Shown: in pieces, positions 51,520 to 59,491 of the stretch | How positions within the stretch are numbered: the stretch's first letter is position 1 | Layout of the letters: each line of letters opens with the position of its first letter | Assembly (NCBI GenBank): GCA_038745585.1 | Contig: JBCDLH010000007.1 | Span: forward strand, 62,001-126,000 | Origin: HLUCCA09 sp038745585 | Lineage (GTDB): Bacteria; Pseudomonadota; Alphaproteobacteria; Rhodobacterales; Rhodobacteraceae | DNA: 64,000 nucleotides | Direction: 5' to 3' | Notes under the pieces: model-generated | Seen by the model: the letters and a program-made list of their open reading frames with translations, nothing else | Told to the model about the DNA's origin: nothing | Database searches by the model: none | Translations under genes and position numbers: made by a program

Positions 51520-52295
51520 ACACGATTGCGATCGAGACGGATGCGCGCGGCGTGGCGACACTGCGCCTTGCTCGGCCCGAAATGCACAACGCGATGAACG
51601 CGGAGATGATCGCGGAACTCGACGCCGGTTTTCGCCGCCTGGGAGAGGACCCGGCGGTGCGTGTCATCGTCCTGACGGGGCAGGGCACGAGCTTTTGCGC
51701 TGGCGGCGATCTGGGATGGATGCGCGCGCAGATCGAGGCGGATGCCGCAACGCGGGCCGCAGGCGCCCGGGCGCTTGCCGAGATGCTCGGCACCGTCGAC
51801 GCCTGCCCCAAACCAGTGATCGGGTGCGCCCAGGGCAATGCGTTTGGCGGTGGCGTGGGCCTCCTGGCGGTCTGCGACGTCGCGCTCGCGGTCGAGACGG
51901 CGCGCTTTGGGCTGACGGAGACGCGGCTTGGCCTCATCCCAGCGACGATCGGACCCTATGTGCGCGCGCGGCTCGGGGCCGGGCCGGCGCGGAGGGTCTT
52001 CTTCTCGTCACGGCTCTTTGATGCGGCCGAGGCGGTCTCGCTCGGCCTCATCGCGCGCGCAGCCCCCGCCGATGCGCTTGAGGCCGCCGTGACGGCAGAG
52101 GTGACGCCCTACCTTGCCACCGCGCCCGGAGCCGTCGCCGATGCCAAGGCGCTCCTGCGCGGCCAAGGCCACGCGCCGACGCCCGCGGAGATCGAGGAGA
52201 GCATAGGGGCGCTCATCCGCCGGTGGGAGACCGCGGAGGCTCGTGCCGGCATCGCGGCCTTTCTGGAAAAGCGGCCGCCGCCCTGGGCGGGGTGA
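51516..52295 (+). CDS. liuC: Enoyl-CoA hydratase, probable methylglutaconyl-CoA hydratase
   Basis: A 259-residue crotonase-fold enzyme. Oxyanion-hole segments LTGQGTSFCAGGDLGWM and CAQGNAFGGGVGLLAVCDVA and the acidic LGLIPATIGPYV fit methylglutaconyl-CoA hydratases. It hydrates 3-methylglutaconyl-CoA to HMG-CoA, the step between MccAB and HmgL. Specific function is inferred from position; the fold alone allows other enoyl-CoA substrates. Start (GTG) overlaps the hmgL stop by 4 bp. Confidence 0.9.
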   Translation: MNTIAIETDARGVATLRLARPEMHNAMNAEMIAELDAGFRRLGEDPAVRVIVLTGQGTSFCAGGDLGWMRAQIEADAATRAAGARALAEMLGTVDACPKPVIGCAQGNAFGGGVGLLAVCDVALAVETARFGLTETRLGLIPATIGPYVRARLGAGPARRVFFSSRLFDAAEAVSLGLIARAAPADALEAAVTAEVTPYLATAPGAVADAKALLRGQGHAPTPAEIEESIGALIRRWETAEARAGIAAFLEKRPPPWAG

Positions 52296-52365
52296 ACGCG
52301 GCAGAAACGCGATGCGTTGACCCGTGCGGGCGCGCACGCTTAAAGGGGGGCAAAGGGGAACGCCC

Positions 52366-52731
52366 ATGGATGAGTTGCTGCGCGAATACCTTCCGATTCT
52401 CGTCTTTCTCGGGATCGCCATCGGCCTCGGGCTCGTCCTGATCCTCGCGGCGGCCATCGTCGCCGTGCGCAACCCCGACCCGGAAAAGGTGTCGGCCTAT
52501 GAGTGCGGCTTTAATGCGTTCGACGATGCGCGGATGAAGTTTGACGTCCGGTTCTACCTTGTTTCGATCCTTTTCATCATCTTCGATCTTGAGGTTGCGT
52601 TTCTCTTTCCCTGGGCCGTGGCCTTTGGCGAGTTGTCGATGGCGGCGTTTTGGTCGATGATGGTCTTTCTTACAGTTCTCACCGTCGGCTTTGCCTATGA
52701 GTGGAAAAAGGGCGCCCTCGAATGGCAGTAG
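52366..52731 (+). CDS. nuoA: NADH-quinone oxidoreductase subunit A
   Basis: A 121-residue membrane subunit of complex I with three transmembrane helices. VSAYECGFNAFDDARMKFDV is the conserved loop with the essential cysteine, followed by RFYLVSILFIIFDLEVAFLF. ATG 52366 follows AAAGGGGAA. It is the first gene of the nuo cluster but is separated from nuoB by 1.55 kb containing another gene and its promoter-like region. Confidence 0.97.
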   Translation: MDELLREYLPILVFLGIAIGLGLVLILAAAIVAVRNPDPEKVSAYECGFNAFDDARMKFDVRFYLVSILFIIFDLEVAFLFPWAVAFGELSMAAFWSMMVFLTVLTVGFAYEWKKGALEWQ

Positions 52732-52819
52732 CGGCGAGCGCCGGCGATACGCGCGTGGGGTCTTTGCCGGCCGCCGCACAGCAGGGCTCTAGAACGCTGC
52801 GTCTGCTGTTCCATTAAGC

Positions 52820-52853
52820 GTTCGTAAACGAACTCTGTCGAATTCTACGACAG
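52820..52853. promoter_or_regulatory. Two adjacent palindromes upstream of a nuo-cluster membrane gene
   Basis: GTTCGT-AA-ACGAAC (52820-52833) is a perfect 6-bp inverted repeat, and CTGTCG (52835-52840) pairs with CGACAG (52848-52853) over a 7-nt AT-rich spacer. They lie about 120 bp before the next start, in a 235-bp non-coding stretch after nuoA. Candidate operators. Confidence 0.45.
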
Positions 52854-52966
52854 TCCGACAGAACCGCCCGGTTTCTCGGTCGGATCTGCACCAATGCCAC
52901 ATTTCCGCCCGATCCGTGTCGTTTTCCACAAATACCGCGTTTGCGGGAACCTGGGGTGAAGATCTT

Positions 52967-54016
52967 ATGCCGACTCGCGTTCTGGCCTACCGGCTGTATC
53001 GGCTGCGCCGACTGATCTTGGTGTCGATGGTGTTGCCCGTGCTCGTCGTTTTGACGGTCGTCCTTTTTAAGGGGCAGGCCGCGCTCGCGCTGCTCGTGCT
53101 CGGCATCGGGCTGCCGCTAGCGCACCTGTTGCGCTATCCAACGGCGATGACCGAGACGCTGACGGTGTCGCTCGTCGTTTCAATCCTTTTGGCGCTCGCC
53201 GGAACGGTGGGACCGGATGTTGGGCTTTTGGGTCTCGCGCTGCGCCTCGTTGGGCTCGTCGCATTGGGCTTTGCGCTCTTCTTCGTGCTGTCGCTTGTCG
53301 TGAGCTATGCGCAGACCCTCGGGCCGAACACATCGCACACTTTCCGTGCACGCCGGCGGACATCATTGCCGCCCGACGTTGTGAAGGCAGCGATCACGAT
53401 CTACCCGGGCCGTGCGGACGATCTTGTCTCCTGCGGACCGGCCGACGAAGACGGGGCGTTTGCCGTCACGGTGCATCGGCGCGTGGAGAGCCCGTGCGAG
53501 ACCTCGCCGCTGGCATTTGACATTGAGATGTTTGCGCAAGTCCTCTCCTCCACCGAGGACGCCCATGAGATTATGTGCGTCGAGGCCGGCATCGTGTCCT
53601 CCGAAGAGGCGGAGACCGACGACTATTGGAGCGATCTCGGCACCGACCCCGACGACGCGGCCACCGAGGCTCTCCCTGGCCAGGCGTCGGCGGATGTCAC
53701 CGGAGCGCGCGACATCGAGATCGAGGACGACGTACCCGAAGAGCCGCCGACCGTGACCGTGACGCGCCATACCTTCACACCCACGCGGCGGGGCGGCACG
53801 ATTGTCGAGGTGGCCGAGACCGGTTCCGTTTTGACGCGCGGCATGGTGATGGGCATGTGGCTTCAAGATTACTTTGCCGATCACCTGACCGATGCCGTCG
53901 ATCACGCCGAGGGCCGGTTGCCGCGCGCCAATGTCGCCACGTCCCAGGCGCAATTCATCGTCGATCTCGGCCGCCGGTTCATGCGCAGCGAGGAGCCGGC
54001 GCACCCGGCGGAGTAG
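52967..54016 (+). CDS. Membrane protein of unknown function between nuoA and nuoB
   Basis: A 349-residue protein. Hydrophobic helices occupy about residues 17-105 (four or so), followed by a soluble, acidic part with a strongly acidic stretch at about 205-265. No motif recognised. ATG 52967 was chosen (GGGGTGAAG upstream); a GTG at 52916 would add 17 residues. It has its own upstream region and is followed by a 268-bp gap before nuoB, so it may be a separate transcription unit inserted in the cluster. Not a complex I subunit. Confidence 0.7.
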   Translation: MPTRVLAYRLYRLRRLILVSMVLPVLVVLTVVLFKGQAALALLVLGIGLPLAHLLRYPTAMTETLTVSLVVSILLALAGTVGPDVGLLGLALRLVGLVALGFALFFVLSLVVSYAQTLGPNTSHTFRARRRTSLPPDVVKAAITIYPGRADDLVSCGPADEDGAFAVTVHRRVESPCETSPLAFDIEMFAQVLSSTEDAHEIMCVEAGIVSSEEAETDDYWSDLGTDPDDAATEALPGQASADVTGARDIEIEDDVPEEPPTVTVTRHTFTPTRRGGTIVEVAETGSVLTRGMVMGMWLQDYFADHLTDAVDHAEGRLPRANVATSQAQFIVDLGRRFMRSEEPAHPAE

Positions 54017-54284
54017 CGCGCTGACTGTCCAGAGCGGGTCTCTGACCGGGGGCGTCTCTCCGTGAGTGAGTTGGGGTGTGGCGCTTTTCGGCCCGCGCGG
54101 GCCGGTATGGCTTTGGCGAAACTGTGCCTCTCTGGCAGATTTGCGCAGTTGCAGTCTCGCAGAGCAGAACCTAATGCCTAAATCATGTAGGGCAGCCCCA
54201 ACCGAACGCTGGGCCGCCGCACCAAAAGACCTTACCCTTTAGGGCGACGCCACGACCGCCGCGCACAGTGAAACGGAAGCGAGC

Positions 54285-54818
54285 ATGACCGTAGCCACCA
54301 CCGCCTTTGACGCCGGGCCGGACCGCGAACAGGTCCCACAATTCATCGGGCGCGAGCTCGAAGACCGCGGGTTCCTGGTGACCTCGACCGCCGACATCAT
54401 CAACTGGGCGCGGACAGGGAGCCTGCATTGGATGACCTTCGGCCTTGCGTGCTGCGCGGTCGAGATGATGCAGACCTCGATGCCGCGTTACGATCTTGAG
54501 CGCTTTGGCACGGCGCCACGCGCCTCCCCGCGTCAATCGGATCTGATGATCGTGGCGGGCACGCTGACCAACAAGATGGCGCCGGCGTTGCGCAAGGTCT
54601 ACGACCAGATGCCTGAGCCGCGCTATGTGATCTCGATGGGATCGTGCGCCAATGGCGGGGGATACTACCATTACAGCTATTCGGTCGTACGCGGGTGCGA
54701 CAGGGTCGTGCCGGTGGACGTCTATGTGCCCGGCTGCCCGCCCACGGCCGAGGCTCTGCTTTACGGGATCTTGCAGCTTCAGCGAAAGATCCGCCGCACA
54801 GGGACGATTGTACGCTGA
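54285..54818 (+). CDS. nuoB: NADH-quinone oxidoreductase subunit B
   Basis: A 177-residue complex I subunit holding cluster N2. The adjacent cysteines in TFGLACCAVEMM, then the cysteines in SMGSCANGGGYY and VPGCPPTAEALLYG are the four ligands, and PRQSDLMIVAGTLTNKM is conserved. The 268-bp gap upstream probably contains the promoter of the nuoB-onward transcript. Its stop overlaps the DUF2158 start in TGATG. Confidence 0.97.
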   Translation: MTVATTAFDAGPDREQVPQFIGRELEDRGFLVTSTADIINWARTGSLHWMTFGLACCAVEMMQTSMPRYDLERFGTAPRASPRQSDLMIVAGTLTNKMAPALRKVYDQMPEPRYVISMGSCANGGGYYHYSYSVVRGCDRVVPVDVYVPGCPPTAEALLYGILQLQRKIRRTGTIVR

Positions 54819-55027
54819 TGGTTCAGTCACCGAAAATCGGGGACGTTGTCCGGCTGCGGAGCGGCGGGCCCGCGATGACGGTCGAAGTGCCGATCAGCGC
54901 AGACGTGCTGGTCTGCTGCTGGTTCCATGAGGGGCGGCGGATGAATGCGATGTTCCGCGTCGAGATGCTGGAGCCGGCCGCCGCGGAGCAAAGCCGCAAG
55001 AGGGCCGTGGTGGGGGCGATGAACTGA
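54818..55027 (+). CDS. DUF2158 (YodC-like) small protein
   Basis: A 69-residue protein starting on the overlapping TGATG of nuoB and ending on the TGATG of nuoC. MVQSPKIGDVVRLRSGGPAM then TVEVPISADVLVCCWFHEG and RRMNAMFRVEMLEP fit the DUF2158 pattern of small SH3-like beta proteins (GD.V.L.SGGP.MTV). It is translated with nuoBC. Function unknown; it is not a canonical complex I subunit. Confidence 0.85.
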   Translation: MVQSPKIGDVVRLRSGGPAMTVEVPISADVLVCCWFHEGRRMNAMFRVEMLEPAAAEQSRKRAVVGAMN

Positions 55028-55641
55028 TGAGCGACGCGCTTCGCGAACTCGGTCGGTATCTGGAGGAGAAACGCCCCGATTGCGTGACCGGGTGGCATGT
55101 GGCGAACGGCGAGCTCAGCGTCGACATCGTGCCCCCCTCGATCCCCGGTTTTATCGAGTTTTTGCGCACCGACGCCAATTGCCGCTTCTCGACGCTGATC
55201 GACATCACAGCGGTGGATTATCCCGAGCGCGACAAGCGGTTCGACATGGTCTACCACCTCCTGTCGATGTACCAAAACCAGCGCATTCGCGTGAAATCGG
55301 CGATCCGCGAGGATACGATCGTGCCCTCGATCATCGCCACCTTTCCCGCCTCCAATTGGTTTGAGCGGGAGGTCTTCGACATGTTCGGCATTCTCTTTGC
55401 CGGGCACCCCGATCTGCGCCGCATCCTCACCGATTACGGCTTTCGCGGGCATCCCCTGCGCAAGGACTTTCCGACGACGGGCTACACCGAGGTGCGCTAT
55501 GACGAGGTACAAAAGCGCGTGGTCTATGAGCCGGTGAAGCTCGTCCAAGAGTATCGGCAGTTCGACTTTCTCAGCCCGTGGGAGGGGGCCGATTACGGCC
55601 TGCCGGGGGATGAGAAGACCGAGCAAGGGACGCAGCCGTGA
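55027..55641 (+). CDS. nuoC: NADH-quinone oxidoreductase subunit C
   Basis: A 204-residue hydrophilic subunit of the complex I connecting module. FSTLIDITAVDYPERDKRFD, EREVFDMFGILFAGHPDLRR and DYGFRGHPLRKDFPTTGYTE are the signature segments. It is a separate NuoC, not fused to NuoD as in E. coli. Start overlaps the upstream stop in TGATG and its stop overlaps the sulfotransferase start (GTGA). Confidence 0.97.
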   Translation: MSDALRELGRYLEEKRPDCVTGWHVANGELSVDIVPPSIPGFIEFLRTDANCRFSTLIDITAVDYPERDKRFDMVYHLLSMYQNQRIRVKSAIREDTIVPSIIATFPASNWFEREVFDMFGILFAGHPDLRRILTDYGFRGHPLRKDFPTTGYTEVRYDEVQKRVVYEPVKLVQEYRQFDFLSPWEGADYGLPGDEKTEQGTQP

Positions 55642-56591
55642 GCGAGACGGGAACCGCCGCGCGCAAGGCCGCCGTGCCAAAGGGCGCGGGCGGGCACGGC
55701 GGCGCAAAGACCCCTCCAATCCCCGAGGGCAAGGCGCTCTTTTTCTGCATCGGCGCACAAAAGGCGGGGACGTCTTGGCTCGCCAATTACTTTGCTGGCC
55801 ATCCCGAGTGTCGCTTCTCCGTCGACAAAGAGATGCACTATTTCGATGTCACGCGCGGCGGTCTGACCGGCATGATCCGGCGCCAGGCGGATGTCCTGCG
55901 GCACCGCGTCAATCGGCTCCATCACAACCCGCAGCGAGACTACGGCGGAAAGCTCAACAAGATCGAAGACAGCGTCGCCCTCTTGCAGATGTATCGCCCG
56001 CGTCTTCACGGGGACACCCAGTATATGAAGCTGATGCTCAAGCGCGCGGGCGATGCGCGGATCTTGTGCGATTTTACGCCCGAATACGGACATCTCGACG
56101 CCGATGGAATGCGCGAGCTCGCCTGCTTTGCCGACCACCGGCCCTATTTCCTGTTCGTCATGCGCGACCCGGTGGAGCGGCTTTGGAGCCAGATCCGCAT
56201 GGAGATGGACCATCGCGGCCTGGCGCGCGAGAAGTGGCCGAAAGCGGCCCGCGAGCTTGCGGAATCCATGCTTGCCGATGGCCCGCTCGCCAAGGGGCGT
56301 TACAACGATTACCGGCACACGCTGGAGACGTTGGACGCCTCCGTCGCGGCCGACCGGCGCCGCGTGCTCTTTATGGAAGAGCTCTTCGATCAAGAGACGC
56401 TCGACGGGCTGTGCGATTTTCTCGGGGTCGGCCGCCACGAAGCCGATTTTTCGCCGGTCCACGAGGGCCGACCACTCGATCTTCCGAGGGATTTGCGCAA
56501 GCGCATGCGCAAGAGCCTCGATGACACCTATCGCTACGTCGCACGCCGCTTTCCCGACCGGCGCCCAAAGAGCTGGGCATGGGACGGCTAG
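55638..56591 (+). CDS. Sulfotransferase family protein within the nuo cluster
   Basis: A 317-residue PAPS-dependent sulfotransferase. The 5'-phosphosulfate loop is FFCIGAQKAGTSWLANYF near residue 35-52, and the 3'-phosphate site is FVMRDPVERLWSQIRMEMDH near 170-190. The region around VLFMEELFDQETLDGLCDFL is typical of the C-terminal part. Its GTG start overlaps the nuoC stop by 4 bp, so it is coupled to complex I genes. Acceptor unknown; candidates are surface glycans or lipids. Not part of complex I. Confidence 0.88.
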   Translation: MSETGTAARKAAVPKGAGGHGGAKTPPIPEGKALFFCIGAQKAGTSWLANYFAGHPECRFSVDKEMHYFDVTRGGLTGMIRRQADVLRHRVNRLHHNPQRDYGGKLNKIEDSVALLQMYRPRLHGDTQYMKLMLKRAGDARILCDFTPEYGHLDADGMRELACFADHRPYFLFVMRDPVERLWSQIRMEMDHRGLAREKWPKAARELAESMLADGPLAKGRYNDYRHTLETLDASVAADRRRVLFMEELFDQETLDGLCDFLGVGRHEADFSPVHEGRPLDLPRDLRKRMRKSLDDTYRYVARRFPDRRPKSWAWDG

Positions 56592-56665
56592 GCGGGCGGC
56601 CCATGGCCCGGCTCGATGCAGCGGCAACGCCAGAGAGGACGCGCAGCGCGCGCGAAGAGTGAGAC

Positions 56666-57886
56666 ATGGACGGCTCCAACACGTTTAACGACGCCGCAAC
56701 GGGCGAACAGACGATCCGCAACTTCAACATCAATTTCGGCCCGCAACACCCTGCGGCCCATGGTGTTTTGCGTCTTGTGCTAGAGCTGGACGGCGAAATC
56801 GTCGAACGGTGCGATCCGCATATCGGCCTGCTGCACCGCGGCACCGAAAAGCTGATGGAGAGCCGGACCTACCTGCAGAACCTGCCCTATCTCGACCGGC
56901 TCGACTATGTCGCGCCGATGAACCAGGAACACGCCTGGTGTCTTGCCATCGAGCGGCTGACAGGGACCGCGGTGCCGCGCCGCGCCTCGCTTATTCGCGT
57001 GCTTTACTCTGAGATCGGGCGGATCCTGAGCCACCTTCTCAACGTTACGACCCAGGCGATGGATGTCGGCGCGCTCACCCCGCCGCTCTGGGGCTTTGAA
57101 GAGCGCGAAAAGCTGATGATCTTTTACGAGCGGGCTTGCGGCGCGCGGCTCCACTCGGCCTATTTCCGCCCCGGCGGCGTGCATCAGGATCTGCCGCCCG
57201 ATCTCCTCGACGATATCGAGGCCTGGTGCGATCCCTTCCTCAAAGTTCTCGACGATATCGATGAGCTTTTGACCGAGAATCGGATCTTCAAGCAGCGCAA
57301 CGCCGATATCGGGATCGTGTCGGAGCAGGAGATTCAGGATTGGGGCTTTTCGGGCGTCATGGTGCGCGGCTCCGGCTTTGCCTGGGATTTGCGCCGGGCG
57401 CAGCCCTATGAGTGCTACGACGAGTTCGAGTTCCTCGTGCCGGTCGGCAAGAACGGCGACTGCTACGACCGCTACCTTTGCCGCATGGCCGAAATGCGCG
57501 AGAGCGTAAAGATCATGCGCCAGGCCATCGCCAAGCTGCGCGCGCCCGAGGGGCAGGGGGACGTGATGTCCCGCGGCAAGATCACCCCGCCGAAGCGTTC
57601 GGAGATGAAGACGTCGATGGAAGCGCTGATCCATCACTTTAAGCTCTACACCGAGGGCTTTCATGTGCCGGCGGGCGAGGTCTACGCTGCGGTCGAGGCG
57701 CCCAAGGGCGAGTTTGGGGTGTATTTGGTGGCCGACGGCACCAACCGTCCCTACCGCGCGAAGCTCCGCGCCCCCGGCTATCTGCACCTGCAGGCGATGG
57801 ACCACGTCTGCAAGGGCCACCAGCTGGCCGATGTAAGCGCCATTATCGGCACGATGGACATCGTCTTTGGGGAGGTGGACCGATGA
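56666..57886 (+). CDS. nuoD: NADH-quinone oxidoreductase subunit D
   Basis: A 406-residue subunit lining the quinone cavity. NFGPQHPAAHGVLRLVLELD, the quinone-site histidine region HIGLLHRGTEKLMESRTYLQ, LDYVAPMNQEHAW and the C-terminal end SAIIGTMDIVFGEVDR are all canonical. Length is normal. It follows the sulfotransferase after 74 bp and its stop overlaps the next small gene (ATGA). Confidence 0.97.
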   Translation: MDGSNTFNDAATGEQTIRNFNINFGPQHPAAHGVLRLVLELDGEIVERCDPHIGLLHRGTEKLMESRTYLQNLPYLDRLDYVAPMNQEHAWCLAIERLTGTAVPRRASLIRVLYSEIGRILSHLLNVTTQAMDVGALTPPLWGFEEREKLMIFYERACGARLHSAYFRPGGVHQDLPPDLLDDIEAWCDPFLKVLDDIDELLTENRIFKQRNADIGIVSEQEIQDWGFSGVMVRGSGFAWDLRRAQPYECYDEFEFLVPVGKNGDCYDRYLCRMAEMRESVKIMRQAIAKLRAPEGQGDVMSRGKITPPKRSEMKTSMEALIHHFKLYTEGFHVPAGEVYAAVEAPKGEFGVYLVADGTNRPYRAKLRAPGYLHLQAMDHVCKGHQLADVSAIIGTMDIVFGEVDR

Positions 57887-58137
57887 ATGTGCGCCGATGG
57901 CTCGCGGTCCCGGTTGCTCTGACACTGGCCGCGTTCGCGCTCGTCCTCGCGCTTGACGGGGCGGGCCAAGGGCCCTCTGGCACCGCCGAGGCCGAGTGCA
58001 CCGCACCGCGGCTCTGGCCCGACCCATCCCCCGCGCCGGACTGCCTCGCGCCGCCCGCGCTCTGCCCGGACGGGCCGGGCTGCGATACGGCCCCCCGCCT
58101 CTGGTCGCACCGTGAGACCGGCCCCGCCCACCTCTGA
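57883..58137 (+). CDS. Small membrane-anchored hypothetical protein after nuoD
   Basis: An 84-residue protein: one N-terminal hydrophobic segment (VPVALTLAAFALVLALDG, residues 9-26), then a Pro/Ala/Cys-rich tail with five cysteines (CTAPRLWPDPSPAPDC, CLAPP, CPDGPGC). The start overlaps the nuoD stop in ATGA. The cysteine spacing suggests a periplasmic domain with disulfides; a signal peptide is also possible. No family recognised. Confidence 0.65.
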   Translation: MNVRRWLAVPVALTLAAFALVLALDGAGQGPSGTAEAECTAPRLWPDPSPAPDCLAPPALCPDGPGCDTAPRLWSHRETGPAHL

Positions 58138-58185
58138 TCCGCTCCCGCCGCGCACACGCCGCGAAGAAGCTGCGCATAGCTTCGG

Positions 58186-58218
58186 CTTCTTCTTGCTCCA
58201 AATATCGCCGCCGGAGGC
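58186..58218 (-). repeat. 33-bp dispersed intergenic repeat, copy C
   Basis: In the 171-bp gap between the small cysteine-rich gene and nuoE. It is identical to the complement of 15318-15350 at 32 of 33 bases. On the plus strand it begins CTTCTTCTTGCTCCAAATAT and ends GCCGGAGGC. Confidence 0.9.
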
Positions 58219-58308
58219 ATCGCGACCTCGACACATGCCCCGCCCCCGCCCCGGGACCGCGCCGCGCCGCGCAATAAAACACCCCTAGCGCCAGACCGAA
58301 AGAGAGCC

Positions 58309-59367
58309 ATGCTCCGCCGATTGCACCCGGACCAGCCCGAGAGCTTTGCCTTCACGCCGGAGAACCGGGCTTGGGCCGAAGCACAGATCACGAAGTATCC
58401 CAAGGGGCGGGAAGCGTCGGCGATCATTCCCCTCCTGTGGCGCGCGCAAGAGCAGGAGGGGTGGCTCTCTCGGCCCGCGATTGAGCATGTGGCCGAGATG
58501 CTGGGGCTTGCGCATATCCGCGCGCTCGAAGTGGCGACGTTCTACTTTATGTTTCAGCTCGCGCCGGTAGGCGCAGTCGCCAATATCCAAGTCTGCGGCA
58601 CGACGACCTGTATGATTTGCGGCTCGGAGGATCTTGTGGCGGTCTGCAAGGAAAAGATCGCCAAACGGCCCCACACGCTAAGCGCTGACGGAAAGCTCAG
58701 TTGGGAGGAGGTCGAGTGCCTTGGCGCCTGTACCAACGCGCCCATGGCCCAGATCGGCAAGGACTATTACGAGGACCTGACATCGGCGCGGCTGAGCGAG
58801 ATCATCGACGCGCTGCGCGCGGGCGACGTGCTGCTGCCCGGCCCGCAGAATGGCCGCTACGCCGCCGAGCCACTGGGCGGGGCGACCGCGCTCACGGCGC
58901 ATGTGGAGGGGCGCGCGGCGCACAACGCCTCGGTCGCGCTTGCCGCTCAACTCGGTGAAACGGTCAAGCGCATCGACGGCACCGAAGAGCCGCTCCGCGC
59001 GCCATGGGGCGATCAGGGAGGCCGGGCGCATGGTGCGGGACCCGTCACGGTTGCTGCCCGGGCGCAGCGGGCACGCCCGTCCGAGCCGCGTGACGGCGCG
59101 GCGCCGGCAGACGCGGTCGAGAAGCCGCCACTTTTGGAGGCGCCGCGCGGCGGTCAAGGTGACGACCTCACCCGCATCAAGGGGATCGGGCCCAAGCTCG
59201 CGGCGCTCTGCCACGGCCTCGGCGTTTTCCATTTCGACCAGATCGCGTCGTGGAATGCTGCCGAGCTCGCCTGGATCGACGCGCAGCTCGACGGGTTTCA
59301 GGGCCGCGCACAGCGAGACGATTGGGTGGGCCAGGCCAAGCGCTTGGCCGAGGGCGCGCCGCAGTGA
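58309..59367 (+). CDS. nuoE: NADH-quinone oxidoreductase subunit E with helix-hairpin-helix-like C-terminal extension
   Basis: A 352-residue protein. Residues 1 to about 165 are a thioredoxin-like NuoE with a [2Fe-2S] site: cysteines in CGTTTCMICGSEDL and in VECLGACTNAPMAQI. NuoE is normally about 160-240 residues. The extra C-terminal part has a disordered linker (195-275) and then DDLTRIKGIGPKLAALCHGL, GVFHFDQIASWNAAELAW and RDDWVGQAKRLAEG (about 285-350), the same domain as in L21 and the next gene. It binds near NuoF to pass NADH electrons. Confidence 0.96.
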   Translation: MLRRLHPDQPESFAFTPENRAWAEAQITKYPKGREASAIIPLLWRAQEQEGWLSRPAIEHVAEMLGLAHIRALEVATFYFMFQLAPVGAVANIQVCGTTTCMICGSEDLVAVCKEKIAKRPHTLSADGKLSWEEVECLGACTNAPMAQIGKDYYEDLTSARLSEIIDALRAGDVLLPGPQNGRYAAEPLGGATALTAHVEGRAAHNASVALAAQLGETVKRIDGTEEPLRAPWGDQGGRAHGAGPVTVAARAQRARPSEPRDGAAPADAVEKPPLLEAPRGGQGDDLTRIKGIGPKLAALCHGLGVFHFDQIASWNAAELAWIDAQLDGFQGRAQRDDWVGQAKRLAEGAPQ

Positions 59368-59491
59368 GCCGCGCCACACCGCCCTGGCAAAGAGACAATG
59401 CGCGCGACGTGGGGCGAGACATCGTGGCGATTCCGCGTTAGAACACAGGTGTGACGCCATGTCGCGTCATAGCAAGACCTTGGGGAGACTC

